The notes: generated by a model from the sequence alone, not told the origin. A stretch of DNA of 64,000 nt from Pelomonas sp. Root1444 (GCF_001426885.1 NZ_LMFP01000003.1:1377871-1441870); one strand, 5' to 3'. Counted from the first letter of the stretch, positions 26,107 through 34,891 are shown. Numbers and translations: made by a program.

Positions 26107-27023
26107 GGTGTGTCTCCTTGGTCTTCAAACAGGGCGTCCGCGACGCCTAGCGCCTGGGGCAGGCGCAGCCCGAACAGGCTGCCGGACAGCGGCTGCGCGG
26201 CGAGCGCATCGCGGCCCAGGTCCGTGCGGGCGGTGGTGAGCATCAATTGGTCGCCGCCCTCGCCGCCGATGGCGGGGCAGCTCGTGTGGGCGGCCGGCGC
26301 GGTGAACACCGCCATCAGCTGCCCCTCGGGGTCGTAGCGCGCCACGCGGCCCGCGCCCCATTGCGCGTTCCACAGGCAGCCTTGGGCGTCGATGACGGAG
26401 CCGTCGGGGGAGGCGCCGGCATGGTCGATCTGCGTGAACGGGCGGATGTTGGCGACCTGCGCGGTCTCGGCGTCGTAGTCGCACCGCTGGATGCGCCGGG
26501 ACATCGAGTCGCAGAAGTACATCGTGCGACCGTCCAGGCTGAAGCAGATGCTGTTGGCGATGGCCACCGCCGGCAGAGCCAGGCGGCGCAGGCCGTGGTC
26601 CGTCGAGTACTGGTAGAAGCTGGCGATGGGGCGCTTTTCCTTCGCCTCGTTCAGCGTGCCGAAGACGAAGCGGCCGCTGCGGTCGGTGCGACCGTCGTTG
26701 ATGCGGGTGCGTGGCTCGGCGGCGTCGACGGGTGCGAGGGTCTGCAGCTGGGTCAGCTCCAGGTTCTCCCCCAGCGTCGCGATGGCCACGCGCTTGGCCA
26801 GGCCCAGCAGCACGCGGCCGGAGCGGCAGTGGGCGAAGCTGCCGAGGCGATCCGGCAGGCGGCAGAACTGCGGCCCCGACGCGCCGGGCTTCCAGGCATG
26901 GAGCGTGGCGGCCTCGATGTCGGTCCACCACCAGCGGCCGCCGTGCCACAACAGGCCTTCGCCGAGCGTGGCGTTGTGGGCCAGCACGAGGTCGAGCCTC
27001 GCCTCCGTCACCACGACATTCAT
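26103..27023 (-). CDS. SMP-30/gluconolactonase family sugar lactonase
   Basis: This is a 306-aa six-bladed propeller of the SMP-30/LRE family. Metal- and substrate-site segments are visible: LGEGLLWHGGRWWWTDIE (Glu, about 19-36), RTRINDGRTDRSGRFVFGT (Asn/Asp) and, after SICFSLDGRTMYFCDS, the catalytic-side Asp in DHAGASPDGSVIDAQGCLW. The likely role is opening galactono- (or arabinono-) lactone made by the SDR enzyme to the free acid. There is no signal peptide, so it acts in the cytoplasm. It overlaps the GH35 stop and the araF start by four bases each, so it is firmly inside the operon. Confidence 0.88.
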   Translation of the reverse strand: MNVVVTEARLDLVLAHNATLGEGLLWHGGRWWWTDIEAATLHAWKPGASGPQFCRLPDRLGSFAHCRSGRVLLGLAKRVAIATLGENLELTQLQTLAPVDAAEPRTRINDGRTDRSGRFVFGTLNEAKEKRPIASFYQYSTDHGLRRLALPAVAIANSICFSLDGRTMYFCDSMSRRIQRCDYDAETAQVANIRPFTQIDHAGASPDGSVIDAQGCLWNAQWGAGRVARYDPEGQLMAVFTAPAAHTSCPAIGGEGGDQLMLTTARTDLGRDALAAQPLSGSLFGLRLPQALGVADALFEDQGDTP

Positions 27024-29410
27024 GGCGTGATGACCACGCGGCGCACCGGCAGCAGGCGGGCGCCGCGCAGCTCGGCCACCTGGGCCTGGCCGTCGGCGAA
27101 CTTGGGGCGGTGCGCGGCGTCGATGTAGACCGGCGCGTCGGCTCGCAGCGGCAGCACGCCCAGGCTGAGCTTGGCGCCCGGCTTGAGCCCGAACTGGCGC
27201 AGGCCGATCTGCCAGCGCTGGCCGTTGTAGTACCAGTCGTCCAGCATCCGCGTGCCGGCGAAGACGCGGCCGATGTCGCCGACGAAGTCCAGCTCCAGCA
27301 GCACGTCCTCGGCCTTGGGGGCGAGTTGCTGGGGCAGCTTCAGCGACCAGGTCGCCGCCGCGGCGAAGGCCTCGGGGATGGGCTGCAGCGCCGCGCCGGC
27401 GAGGCCGCCCTTGAGGATGCGCGGCGCATTGCGGGCCTCGCGCGTGGCGCTGACCTGCAGCGCCGGCTCGCCGGTGTCGGCCTTGAACTCGAGGTGCTGC
27501 AGCGGGCCGTCCTCGCGCACCAGCAGGCCGTTCGCACGCGGCTTGGCGAGCGCGGGGAAGACGGCCGCATGCAGCGGCTCGGTGGCCAGGCCGCGCAACT
27601 GCAGCTTGCCATCGGCCACCCAGGCCTGCTGGTCGCTGAAGACCAGGCGGCGCTGGCCTGCAATGTCGAGGATCTGCAGCTTGGCGACTTCCTCATGCGA
27701 CAGCAGCAGCACGCTGACGGCGCGCCCGCCCGCCTTGCCGATGGGCAGCAGCTGCCCGCCCTCCGACGACATCGCCTTGACGCCGTCGGCGAGCGCGAAC
27801 TCGGCCTGAACACCCGCCGTCGGCGCGAACACATGGACGATGCCCTGCGTGCCTGCATCCAGCCGCGCAACCGGCTGGGCCGTCGCATAGCGCAGCTTCA
27901 CGCCGTCGAGGTCGAGGTTGATCGGCCAGACGAAGTAGGCGCCGCTCGGGATGTCGATCGGCTGGCTCGGCAGCGTGACGGCGCCGCCGGGCAGTTGCAC
28001 CTCGAAGCGCACGCCGGCCTGCGCCGGCATCGGGTACTGCCGCACATGGTTGTTGAAGAACAGGAAGCCGGCGTCGCCCTTGCTGCGCACGGACCAACGC
28101 GGCGTCTGCAGGTCGTTGAGCGAGGCCGGCACGCGCTCGGGCTGGCGCACCGTCATCGTCGCGAGCTGGGCGCCATGGTCGCGCAGGAAGTAGTGGAAGG
28201 GGCGCAGCTTGGCGAGCACCGGGCGCTGCTGGCCGTCGGGGCCCAGCGGCGCCTGGAAGTCGTAGCTGATGCGCGGCGTGTCGTTGTAGCCGCCGCTGAG
28301 CGAGCTTTCCTCCAGGCCCGTACCGCCGGCGCCCACTGGGTTGCGGCCGCCGTGGAACATGTAGTAGCCCAGCAGATTGACGCCCGAGCCCAGCTGCACC
28401 GGCAGCATGGACGCGATGTCGTCGGGCGAGACCAGCGTGCGGCGGCGGTACATGGCCGGCAGGCCCGCGCCGTATTCCGCGCCCAGGAAGGGCACCTTGT
28501 CCTTGTCGGTCTCGGCGGTGCCCCGACCATGGGCCTGGGTCTGCGCGCCGAGGTCGCCGCTGACACGGGTGTCGAAGCGGAAGGCGTAGGTCTCCTTGGC
28601 CGGCAGCTCGGTCGTGCTCCTGGCCCAGGGTTCGTCGGGGTAGCCGCCGAACACCGGCGTGACTTCGCCCGACGGGTAGACCGCGCCGTCCCAGCCGGTC
28701 ACGGTGTACAGCGGCACATCCATGCCGGCCTTCACGGCCAGGCGCTTGAGGGCGGCGATGTGCGCCTCGCCCTGGCCGGGGCCGTTGAGGTTGTATTCGT
28801 TCTCCAGCTGCACGCCGATGACCGGGCCGCCGTCTTTCCACAGCAGGCCCTTGAGCTGGCTGCCGATCTCGGTGTACAGGCGCTCGACGTGGCCCATGTA
28901 CTCGGCGTCATTGCCACGCGTGGGCATGGCGTCGACGATCCAGTCGGGGATGCCGCCATAGCGCGCCTCGCCGTGCGCCCACGGGCCCAGGCGCACCACC
29001 ACCTGCAGGCCGGCGGCCTGGGCGAGCTGCACGAAGCGGCGCAGGTCGCGGTTGCCCTTCCAGTCGAAACCGCCCGGCTGCCCCTGGTGGTGGTTCCAGA
29101 ACACATAGCTGGCGACGATGTCGATGCCGGCGGCCTTCATCAGGCGCAGCTGCGCGTCCCATTGGGACGCAGGTGCGCGGCTGTAGTGGTACTCGCCCAT
29201 GACCGGCAACCAGGGCTTGCCGCCCTGCAGCAGGTACTGGCTGTTGGCGGCCAGCGTCCCGCCCTTGGGCGAGCGCGCCGTGCCCAGTTTGAGGTAGCCG
29301 GTCTGCGGCGCGGGCGCCTCGGCGCGCGCGTCGAGTTTGAGCAGCGTCTGTGCGCCCGCCGCGGTGCTCAGGGCCGCGGACAGCAGTGCTGCGCCGAACA
29401 AGCGGTTCAT
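27020..29410 (-). CDS. GH35 beta-galactosidase, exported
   Basis: The 796-aa protein has a signal peptide (residues 1-20, ending AGA). The GH35 catalytic barrel covers about 40-400: GEYHYSRAPASQWDAQLRLMKAAGIDIVASYVFWNHHQ and the acid/base motif ENEYN with Glu203; the nucleophile is probably the Glu of FLGAEYGAG. C-terminal beta domains follow. GH35 enzymes remove terminal beta-linked galactose from oligosaccharides and plant galactans or xyloglucan. Export suggests that it works in the periplasm and feeds the AraFGH importer encoded next to it. ATG at 29410 begins the signal peptide. It lies 13 bases after the dgoA stop. Confidence 0.9.
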   Translation of the reverse strand: MNRLFGAALLSAALSTAAGAQTLLKLDARAEAPAPQTGYLKLGTARSPKGGTLAANSQYLLQGGKPWLPVMGEYHYSRAPASQWDAQLRLMKAAGIDIVASYVFWNHHQGQPGGFDWKGNRDLRRFVQLAQAAGLQVVVRLGPWAHGEARYGGIPDWIVDAMPTRGNDAEYMGHVERLYTEIGSQLKGLLWKDGGPVIGVQLENEYNLNGPGQGEAHIAALKRLAVKAGMDVPLYTVTGWDGAVYPSGEVTPVFGGYPDEPWARSTTELPAKETYAFRFDTRVSGDLGAQTQAHGRGTAETDKDKVPFLGAEYGAGLPAMYRRRTLVSPDDIASMLPVQLGSGVNLLGYYMFHGGRNPVGAGGTGLEESSLSGGYNDTPRISYDFQAPLGPDGQQRPVLAKLRPFHYFLRDHGAQLATMTVRQPERVPASLNDLQTPRWSVRSKGDAGFLFFNNHVRQYPMPAQAGVRFEVQLPGGAVTLPSQPIDIPSGAYFVWPINLDLDGVKLRYATAQPVARLDAGTQGIVHVFAPTAGVQAEFALADGVKAMSSEGGQLLPIGKAGGRAVSVLLLSHEEVAKLQILDIAGQRRLVFSDQQAWVADGKLQLRGLATEPLHAAVFPALAKPRANGLLVREDGPLQHLEFKADTGEPALQVSATREARNAPRILKGGLAGAALQPIPEAFAAAATWSLKLPQQLAPKAEDVLLELDFVGDIGRVFAGTRMLDDWYYNGQRWQIGLRQFGLKPGAKLSLGVLPLRADAPVYIDAAHRPKFADGQAQVAELRGARLLPVRRVVITP

Positions 29411-29423
29411 GCCGATCCCTGGC

Positions 29424-30041
29424 TCAGAGCGCGTGCCAAGCCTGCACGAAGGCGTGGGCACGCTGGCCCACCTCGGCAGCAGAGAGGCCGGGGCTGTAGA
29501 GCGCCGAGCCGAGGCCGAAGCCGGCCGCGCCGGCCTTGACGTAGACGGCCATCGTGTCGGGGGCGATGCCGCCCACCGGCAGCAGGCGCAGCTCGCGCGG
29601 CAGCACCGCGCGCATGGCCTTCATGACGGTCGGCGTGACCAGTTCGGCCGGGAACAGCTTGACCGCGTCCGCGCCGGCGGCGACGGCGGCGAAGGCTTCG
29701 GTCGGCGTGGCCGCACCCGGCACGCAGAACAGGCCGCGCGCCTTGGCTTCGCGGATGACCGCGACATCGGCATGCGGCATGACGATGAGCTTGCCGCCCA
29801 CGGCCTGCACGTCGGCCACGGCCTGCGTGCTCAGCACGGTGCCGGCACCAACGACGGTGTCGGCCGGCATGCGGCGCGCCAGGCGGCCGATGGAATCGAG
29901 CGCGTCGGGCGAGTTCAGCGGCACCTCGATGACGCGAAAGCCTTCGCCGTGCAGGGCGTCGGCAATCGACTCGACCTCCTCGGGCTTGACGCCGCGCAGG
30001 ATGGCGACGAGAGGCAGGGCTTGCAGGGCGGCGTTCAGCAT
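29424..30041 (-). CDS. dgoA: 2-dehydro-3-deoxy-6-phosphogalactonate aldolase
   Basis: The 205-aa protein is the right length for DgoA/KDPG-type class I aldolases. The Schiff-base Lys128 is in AVKLFPAE, the Glu of GFRVIEVPLNSPDA (about Glu39) supports catalysis, and the phosphate site is VGGIAPD. It cleaves KDPGal to pyruvate and glyceraldehyde 3-phosphate, the last step of the galactonate route. The NSPDALDSI variant fits DgoA better than Eda, and adjacency to dgoK and dgoD makes this firm. The start overlaps the dgoK stop by one base. Confidence 0.94.
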   Translation of the reverse strand: MLNAALQALPLVAILRGVKPEEVESIADALHGEGFRVIEVPLNSPDALDSIGRLARRMPADTVVGAGTVLSTQAVADVQAVGGKLIVMPHADVAVIREAKARGLFCVPGAATPTEAFAAVAAGADAVKLFPAELVTPTVMKAMRAVLPRELRLLPVGGIAPDTMAVYVKAGAAGFGLGSALYSPGLSAAEVGQRAHAFVQAWHAL

Positions 30042-30949
30042 CAGATCAACTTCATGGTTTGCGCCAGCCGCCACAGGCCGGCGGGCGCGGTGTTGTCCAG
30101 CAGCAGCGGCGCGGGCTGGCCGAAGCGCGTGAGCGCCTGCACATAACGCGCGCACAGGGCTGGGTCGCCGACAAGGGCGATGCGGCCGGGCGCGGCGCCG
30201 CGCAGCTCGCTGGCGATCTCATGGCCGATCAGCAGGCCCGACAGGTAGTCCGGCAGCTGCTCGGGCGCGAGCTGCTTGAAGAGGCCCAGCGTGCGCACGG
30301 CGAACAGCTGGTGGGCCAGGCCCCCCTCCTCCCGCGCCGCGTCCATGCCTTGCAGGAAGGCCTCGGGCGCCGTCGGCGAGGCGCCATCGGCCGGCATCAG
30401 CCGGGCCAGCACCGAATGCTGGCGCAGCAGCGCGAACAGCTCGCCCGTCATGTGGGTGGCAAAACCGGTCACCCGGCCGTCGCGCACGCGCGCCCACTTG
30501 GAATGGGTGCCCGGCAGCACCAGGCAGGCCTCGTCGGCGAGCTCGGGATGCAGCGCAAGCGCGCCGACGATCTGCGTCTCCTCGCCACGCATGACATCGG
30601 GCTGGGCCGCGTCGTCGACCAGGCCGGGGACGATGCTTAAGCGCTCGTCCAGCTTCAGCACCTGGCCGGCCAGCGCCGCGGCATCGGCGGGGCAGCGCAC
30701 ATAAGGCGCCTCGCGCCAGCCGTACTGGCTGCCCACCATGCCGCAGGCCAGCAGCTGCAGCGCAGGGTGGTCGGCGCGCCAGTCGCCGATGAGATCGCCC
30801 AGCGCGCGGGCATAGGCCTCCGCGCCGTGCAGCGTCGCGGCGCCGTCGTTGGACTGACGCGTGGCCAGCACCTTGCCGCCGTCACCCAGCAGGAAGGCAC
30901 GCAGCCGCGTGCTGCCCCAGTCCAGCGCGATGAGTTTCGCGTCAGGCAT
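30041..30949 (-). CDS. dgoK: 2-dehydro-3-deoxygalactonokinase
   Basis: The 302-aa DgoK family protein opens with IALDWGSTRLRAFLL, the ASKHA phosphate-1 loop. GMVGSQYGWREAPY (about 69-82), GEETQIVGAL and LPGTHSKWA, all family signatures, follow. It phosphorylates 2-dehydro-3-deoxygalactonate with ATP to give KDPGal. It overlaps both neighbours by one base (TGATG), so translation is coupled. ATG at 30949 was preferred to the GTG codons just upstream because it coincides with the dgoD stop and gives the family start. Confidence 0.94.
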   Translation of the reverse strand: MPDAKLIALDWGSTRLRAFLLGDGGKVLATRQSNDGAATLHGAEAYARALGDLIGDWRADHPALQLLACGMVGSQYGWREAPYVRCPADAAALAGQVLKLDERLSIVPGLVDDAAQPDVMRGEETQIVGALALHPELADEACLVLPGTHSKWARVRDGRVTGFATHMTGELFALLRQHSVLARLMPADGASPTAPEAFLQGMDAAREEGGLAHQLFAVRTLGLFKQLAPEQLPDYLSGLLIGHEIASELRGAAPGRIALVGDPALCARYVQALTRFGQPAPLLLDNTAPAGLWRLAQTMKLI

Positions 30950-32097
30950 CACCACTCTGCGACGCTGCCGTCCGCGTGGCGCCAGACCGGGTTGCGCCAG
31001 TCGGGCGGGTTCTTGGCGGCCTCGATGACGCGCTCCTCGTCGATTTCGACACCCAGGCCTGGCTTGCGCAACGGGTTGATGAAGCCGTTCTCGATGCGGA
31101 AGTCGTCGGCGTTCTTGACGAAGTCCAGCAGCTCGGCACCCTTGTTGTAGTGGATGCCCATGCTCTGCTCCTGCAGCACGGCGTTGTGGGACACGAAGTC
31201 CACCGCCAGGCAGGACGCCAGCGCCACCGGGCCCAACGGGCAGTGCGGCGCGAAGGCGACGTCGTGCGCCTCGGCCATGGACGCGATCTTGAAGCACTCG
31301 GTGATGCCGCCGGCATGCGACAGGTCGGGCTGGACGATGGAAATGCCGCCGGCCTGGAAGACGCGCTTGAAGTCGAAGCGCGAGAACATGCGCTCGCCGG
31401 CCGCCAGCGGGATGCTGGTGTATTCGGCCAGGCGCGGGTACTGCTCGGCCTGCTCGGCCAGCACCGGCTCCTCGACGAACAGCGGGCGGTAGGGCTCCAG
31501 CGCCTTCAGCAGCGGCTTGGCCATCGGCGCGGCGACACGGCCATGGAAGTCGATGCCGAACTCGATGTCGTTGCCGAAGGCCTCGCGGATCTCCGCGATG
31601 CGGGCCACGGCTTCGTCCACCTTGCGGGCGCTGTCGACGATGGCGAGTTCCTCGGTGCCATTCATCTTGAAGGTGTCGAAGCCGCCTTCGCGCAGCCGCT
31701 TGATGTCGCGGATGACGTCGGCCGGACGGTCGCCGCCGACCCAGGAATAGACCTTCATCTTGTCGCGTACCAGGCCGCCGAGCAGCTCGTAGACCGGCTG
31801 GCCCATGACCTTGCCCTTGATGTCCCACAGCGCCTGGTCGATGCCGGCGATCGCGCTCATCAGGATGGGGCCGCCGCGATAGAAGCCGGCGCGGTACATG
31901 ACCTGCCACAGGTCGTTGATGCGGGACGGGTCCTGGCCGACGAGGTACTCGGACAACTCATGCACGGCCGCCTCGACAGTGCGCGCGCGGCCCTCGATGA
32001 CGGGCTCACCCCAGCCGACGACGCCTTCGTCGGTTTCGATCTTCAGGAACATCCACCGCGGCGGGACGCGGTAGGTCGTCAGCTTCGTGATTCGCAT
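30949..32097 (-). CDS. dgoD: D-galactonate dehydratase
   Basis: This 382-aa enolase-superfamily enzyme equals E. coli DgoD in length and starts with the same [25 protein letters not shown] pattern. Metal ligands lie in GIDFHGR, FVEEP and AGERMF, and the catalytic His is in APHCPLGP. It removes water from D-galactonate to give 2-dehydro-3-deoxygalactonate. It is the first gene of the operon dgoD-dgoK-dgoA-GH35-lactonase-araFGH-SDR(-lysR), behind a 227-base regulatory region with a palindromic operator candidate. I see only a weak ribosome site. Confidence 0.95.
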   Translation of the reverse strand: MRITKLTTYRVPPRWMFLKIETDEGVVGWGEPVIEGRARTVEAAVHELSEYLVGQDPSRINDLWQVMYRAGFYRGGPILMSAIAGIDQALWDIKGKVMGQPVYELLGGLVRDKMKVYSWVGGDRPADVIRDIKRLREGGFDTFKMNGTEELAIVDSARKVDEAVARIAEIREAFGNDIEFGIDFHGRVAAPMAKPLLKALEPYRPLFVEEPVLAEQAEQYPRLAEYTSIPLAAGERMFSRFDFKRVFQAGGISIVQPDLSHAGGITECFKIASMAEAHDVAFAPHCPLGPVALASCLAVDFVSHNAVLQEQSMGIHYNKGAELLDFVKNADDFRIENGFINPLRKPGLGVEIDEERVIEAAKNPPDWRNPVWRHADGSVAEW

Positions 32098-32171
32098 GGC
32101 TCAAGGCTCGTTCAGGAACGGCCGCGAGCTTAGGAGGGGCTGCTAGTTCTGAAATATCGTTTCTTTGGCGG

Positions 32172-32198
32172 TTTCTATATGTAGTTCACATAGAAACC
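32172..32198. promoter_or_regulatory. Palindromic operator candidate for the dgo operon
   Basis: GTTTC-TA-TATGT and ACATA-GAAAC face each other around AGTTC. The arms match over ten bases apart from a two-base insertion in one arm. It lies 75-101 bases before the dgoD start, in a locally AT-rich stretch, where a sugar-responsive regulator would bind. The linked LysR protein or an unlinked GntR-type DgoR are the candidates. Confidence 0.55.
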
Positions 32199-32262
32199 TA
32201 TCTACTTGCTGGACGGGCCGCCCTGAGCGTGACAAGCGCCTCACTGCCATCGGGGTAAACCC

Positions 32263-32291
32263 TTGCGTATCCTGGTGTTAACCCTTAGAAT
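32263..32291 (+). promoter_or_regulatory. Sigma-70-like promoter of the 32-codon transcription unit
   Basis: TTGCGT (32263-32268), a spacer of exactly 17 bases and TAGAAT (32286-32291) predict a start near 32298, about 27 bases before the small ORF. AACCCTT occurs twice, inside the spacer region and just before the -35 hexamer, 23 bases apart (32258 and 32281), and may be a binding site. Confidence 0.6.
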
Positions 32292-32324
32292 GAACTCGTT
32301 TCAATAAAGACCAAAGGGAAAGAA

Positions 32325-32423
32325 ATGGAACTGCTGCTTGTCACTCTCGCCTTCTCCGTTGTGGCCGTCGTGGCCCAACTCGGCGACGTCGCTACGACCA
32401 AGTTCGGCGCTCAAAACGCCTGA
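32325..32423 (+). CDS. Predicted 32-aa hydrophobic small protein
   Basis: The 32-codon frame starts with ATG behind a very strong AAAGGGAAAGAA ribosome site and ends with TGA. The product begins MELLLVTLAFSVVAVVAQLG, a single membrane-spanning helix, and ends with a short polar tail (DVATTKFGAQNA). A good promoter at 32263-32291 and a terminator at 32489-32512 bracket it, so it looks like a complete small gene of about 215 transcribed bases. I do not recognise the family. It could be a small membrane regulator, a toxin-like peptide or the coding part of a dual-function small RNA. No similar peptide is encoded elsewhere in the window as far as I can see. Confidence 0.5.
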   Translation: MELLLVTLAFSVVAVVAQLGDVATTKFGAQNA

Positions 32424-32738
32424 TTCACGAGGAATAACGTCAGATAGCTGTTCAGGCCGGGTCCTCACCCGCTGTTTGGACGGTTGACGCATCACCACGT
32501 GATGCATTTTTTGCGATGTCGATAGGCGTTGATTTCTCAACGACGTGTCGGCAACGCCGAATGGGGAGTCGGATGCAAAGTCCGATGCAGGCCTAGCGCC
32601 TCCCCTGAGCCAGCCGGTTGATTCCTGACGGCGGGCCGCTCCGAACCCACCAGCATCCCGTGTTGCGGCGTTTCGCCGCCACACGGCCAATGTCGTTCGC
32701 GCGAGCCTGATCGTTAAGGCCGATTCATGTTCAAACGC
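32424..32738. other. Long untranslated region with three hairpins before the siderophore receptor
   Basis: No gene is supported here. Besides the terminator at 32489-32512 there is a nested fold at 32563-32605: GGGGAG pairs with CTCCCC, enclosing TCGGA-TGCAAAG-TCCGA. A very strong hairpin lies at 32658-32686: CCGTGT and GCGGCG pair with CGCCGC and ACACGG around TTT, with one T/C mismatch. Neither has a T run. The opposite strand is open for 129 codons (32301-32690), but its composition looks like a shadow. Confidence 0.45.
32489..32512 (+). terminator. Rho-independent terminator after the 32-codon ORF
   Basis: GCATCAC pairs with GTGATGC around CAC, followed by A and six T residues. This is a textbook intrinsic terminator on the plus strand, 66 bases past the small ORF stop. 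Confidence 0.8.
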
Positions 32739-32759
32739 AACTGAGAGTCATTCGCATTA
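32739..32759. promoter_or_regulatory. Fur box upstream of the siderophore receptor gene
   Basis: The stretch AACTGAGAGTCATTCGCATT (from 32739) matches the betaproteobacterial Fur box pattern (AATGAGAATCATTCGCATTA) at most positions. It lies about 57 bases before the receptor ATG, overlapping the expected promoter, so iron-replete Fur would repress the gene. Confidence 0.7.
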
Positions 32760-32815
32760 GCGCTAAAGTCGAATTTTGACTTCCTCAGTGCCGTCTTCAG
32801 CGGCAGGCCTTTCGC

Positions 32816-34891
32816 ATGAAGCACAAGACCCTCGCCGCCCTCCTCCCGCTGGCAGCGGCGACCGGCGCGGTGTTCGCCCAGGTGGACACCGTCGTAGAGC
32901 CCCGTCCCACCGCCGAAGCCACGCTGCCCGTCGTTCGCGTGACGGCCAAGGCCGCGGGGGCCCAAAGCAGCAGCGGCGCCGCACGCCTGGAGATGACGCT
33001 GCGCGACACGCCGCAGTCCATCACGGTCATCAGCGCCCAACAGATCCAGGATTTCGGCCTCACCGAGATCACCCGGCTGCTCGACCTGACGCCCGGCGTG
33101 CTCGTCGAGCGCGTCGAGACCGACCGCACCTATTTCAGCGCGCGCGGCTTCGACATCACCAACGTCCAGGTCGACGGCCTCGGCCTGCCCTTCGCCAACG
33201 GCGCGCAATGGGGTGCGCTGGACACCGCCGCCTTCGAGCGCGTGGAGGTGCTGCGTGGCGCCACGGGCCTGTTGGCGGGGACCGGCAACCCGTCGGCGAC
33301 GGTCAACTTCATCCGCAAACGCGCCAGCGACAAGCGCTTCGCCGCCAGCGCCGCGCTGACGTTGGGCTCCTGGAACCAGCAACGCCTGCAGACCGACCTG
33401 AGCAGCGGCCTGAACGCCGACAGTTCGCTGCGCGGCCGCCTCGTGCTCGTCGACGAGGACAAGGACAGCCACCTCGACCGCTACGGCCAGCACCGCAGCG
33501 TCGCCTACGGCGTACTGGAGCTCGACCTCGGCACCAGCACGCAGCTGACCGCCGGCATCCACGCCCAGCGCAGCAAGGCGCGCAGCCCGATGTGGGGCGC
33601 CCTGCCGCTGGTGGACAGCACCGGCCGGCGCGTCGACTACCCGCGCAACACGAGCAGCGCCGCCGACTGGGCCTGGTGGACCAACCGCGACACCGAAGTC
33701 TTCGCCGAGCTCAGCCACGACCTCGGCAGCGGCTGGCAGACCCGCGCCACCGTCTCGCGCAAGCGCCGCAGCACGCCCAGCGAGCTGCTCTACGTCTATG
33801 GCGCGCCCGACACCGGCCTGATGGCCTACCCCTCGGCCTTCGACGGCAAGTACGTCGACACGGTGGCCGACCTGTTCGTCTCCGGCCCCTTCACGCTGGC
33901 CGGCCGCCGGCACCAGCTGATGTTCGGGCTGAATGCCGGCCGCCAGACGCTGGACGAGCTGTCGCGCTACGCCGCCAACATCGGCGCCCCGGTGCCGCCG
34001 CTGCAGGGCTGGGACGGCAGCTTTCCCAAACCGGCCTTCGGCGCCTCGACGGGCTACTCCGACACGACGCGCCGCCGCCAGAGCGCCTACGCCGCCACGC
34101 AGTTCAACGCGAGCGACGCGCTCAAGATAGTTGCCGGCTTCAACGCCACGCGCGTGAAGAGCAGCGGCATCAGCTACGGCGTCGCGCAGGACTACCAGCA
34201 CGATGCCGTGAAGCCTTACCTCGGCGCCGTGCTGGACCTGAACGCCACCTACAGCGCCTACGCCAGCTATGCCGAGGTCTTCAACCCGCAGCTGGAGGCC
34301 GACATCAACCGCAATGCGCTGGACCCGCTGGAGGGCAGCAACCTCGAGGCCGGCCTGAAGGCCGCCTGGCTGGACGGCCAGCTGACCGGCGCGGCCGCGC
34401 TGTTCCGCACGCGCCAGCGCAACGTGCCCGTCATCGCCGGCCAGCACCCCGACTTCAGCAACTACTACACCGGCATCGCCGCCTCCAGCACCGGCTATGA
34501 ACTGGAGCTGTCCGGCCGGCTGAGCCCCGATTGGAGCCTGTCCGGCGGCTGGACGCAGCTGCGCCTGAAGGGCAGCAACGGCGAGGACGTGAACCGCTAC
34601 ATCCCGCGCCGCGTGCTGCGCCTGGCCTCGACCTACCAGGCCCTGCCCCGGCTCAAGCTCGGCGCCGCGCTGCGCTGGCAAAGCGGCATCAGCGACGCCA
34701 CCGGCGCCGTGCAGCAGAAGGCCTACGGCGTGCTGGACCTGAACGGCAGCTACGAGTTCAACCGGCAGTGGAGCGCCAGCCTGGCCGTCAACAACGTCAA
34801 CGACGCGAACTACCTGGGCAGCCTGAAATGGGACCAGGCCTATTACGCCGCGCCGCGCAGCGTCAACGCGGCGCTCAGTTGGAAGTATTGA
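32816..34891 (+). CDS. TonB-dependent siderophore receptor
   Basis: The 691-aa outer-membrane protein has a signal peptide (residues 1-21, ending VFA), a plug domain (about 50-165) and a barrel. LRDTPQSITVISAQQIQDFGLTEITRLLDLTPGV and the ERVEVLRGATGLLAGTGNPSATVNFIRKR segment are diagnostic of the FpvA/FhuE/FoxA branch. The C-terminus ends with the expected aromatic WKY. No long signalling domain is present, so control is by Fur alone, in agreement with the box upstream. The substrate is probably a hydroxamate-type ferric siderophore scavenged from other microbes, since no synthesis genes lie nearby; that is inference. The next gene starts 97 bases later and is unrelated. Confidence 0.92.
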   Translation: MKHKTLAALLPLAAATGAVFAQVDTVVEPRPTAEATLPVVRVTAKAAGAQSSSGAARLEMTLRDTPQSITVISAQQIQDFGLTEITRLLDLTPGVLVERVETDRTYFSARGFDITNVQVDGLGLPFANGAQWGALDTAAFERVEVLRGATGLLAGTGNPSATVNFIRKRASDKRFAASAALTLGSWNQQRLQTDLSSGLNADSSLRGRLVLVDEDKDSHLDRYGQHRSVAYGVLELDLGTSTQLTAGIHAQRSKARSPMWGALPLVDSTGRRVDYPRNTSSAADWAWWTNRDTEVFAELSHDLGSGWQTRATVSRKRRSTPSELLYVYGAPDTGLMAYPSAFDGKYVDTVADLFVSGPFTLAGRRHQLMFGLNAGRQTLDELSRYAANIGAPVPPLQGWDGSFPKPAFGASTGYSDTTRRRQSAYAATQFNASDALKIVAGFNATRVKSSGISYGVAQDYQHDAVKPYLGAVLDLNATYSAYASYAEVFNPQLEADINRNALDPLEGSNLEAGLKAAWLDGQLTGAAALFRTRQRNVPVIAGQHPDFSNYYTGIAASSTGYELELSGRLSPDWSLSGGWTQLRLKGSNGEDVNRYIPRRVLRLASTYQALPRLKLGAALRWQSGISDATGAVQQKAYGVLDLNGSYEFNRQWSASLAVNNVNDANYLGSLKWDQAYYAAPRSVNAALSWKY

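Noticed and set aside
32301..32690. Minus-strand frame of 129 codons covering the small ORF and its terminator.
   Set aside because: No ribosome site, no family likeness, and it runs through the terminator and hairpin structures on the other strand.
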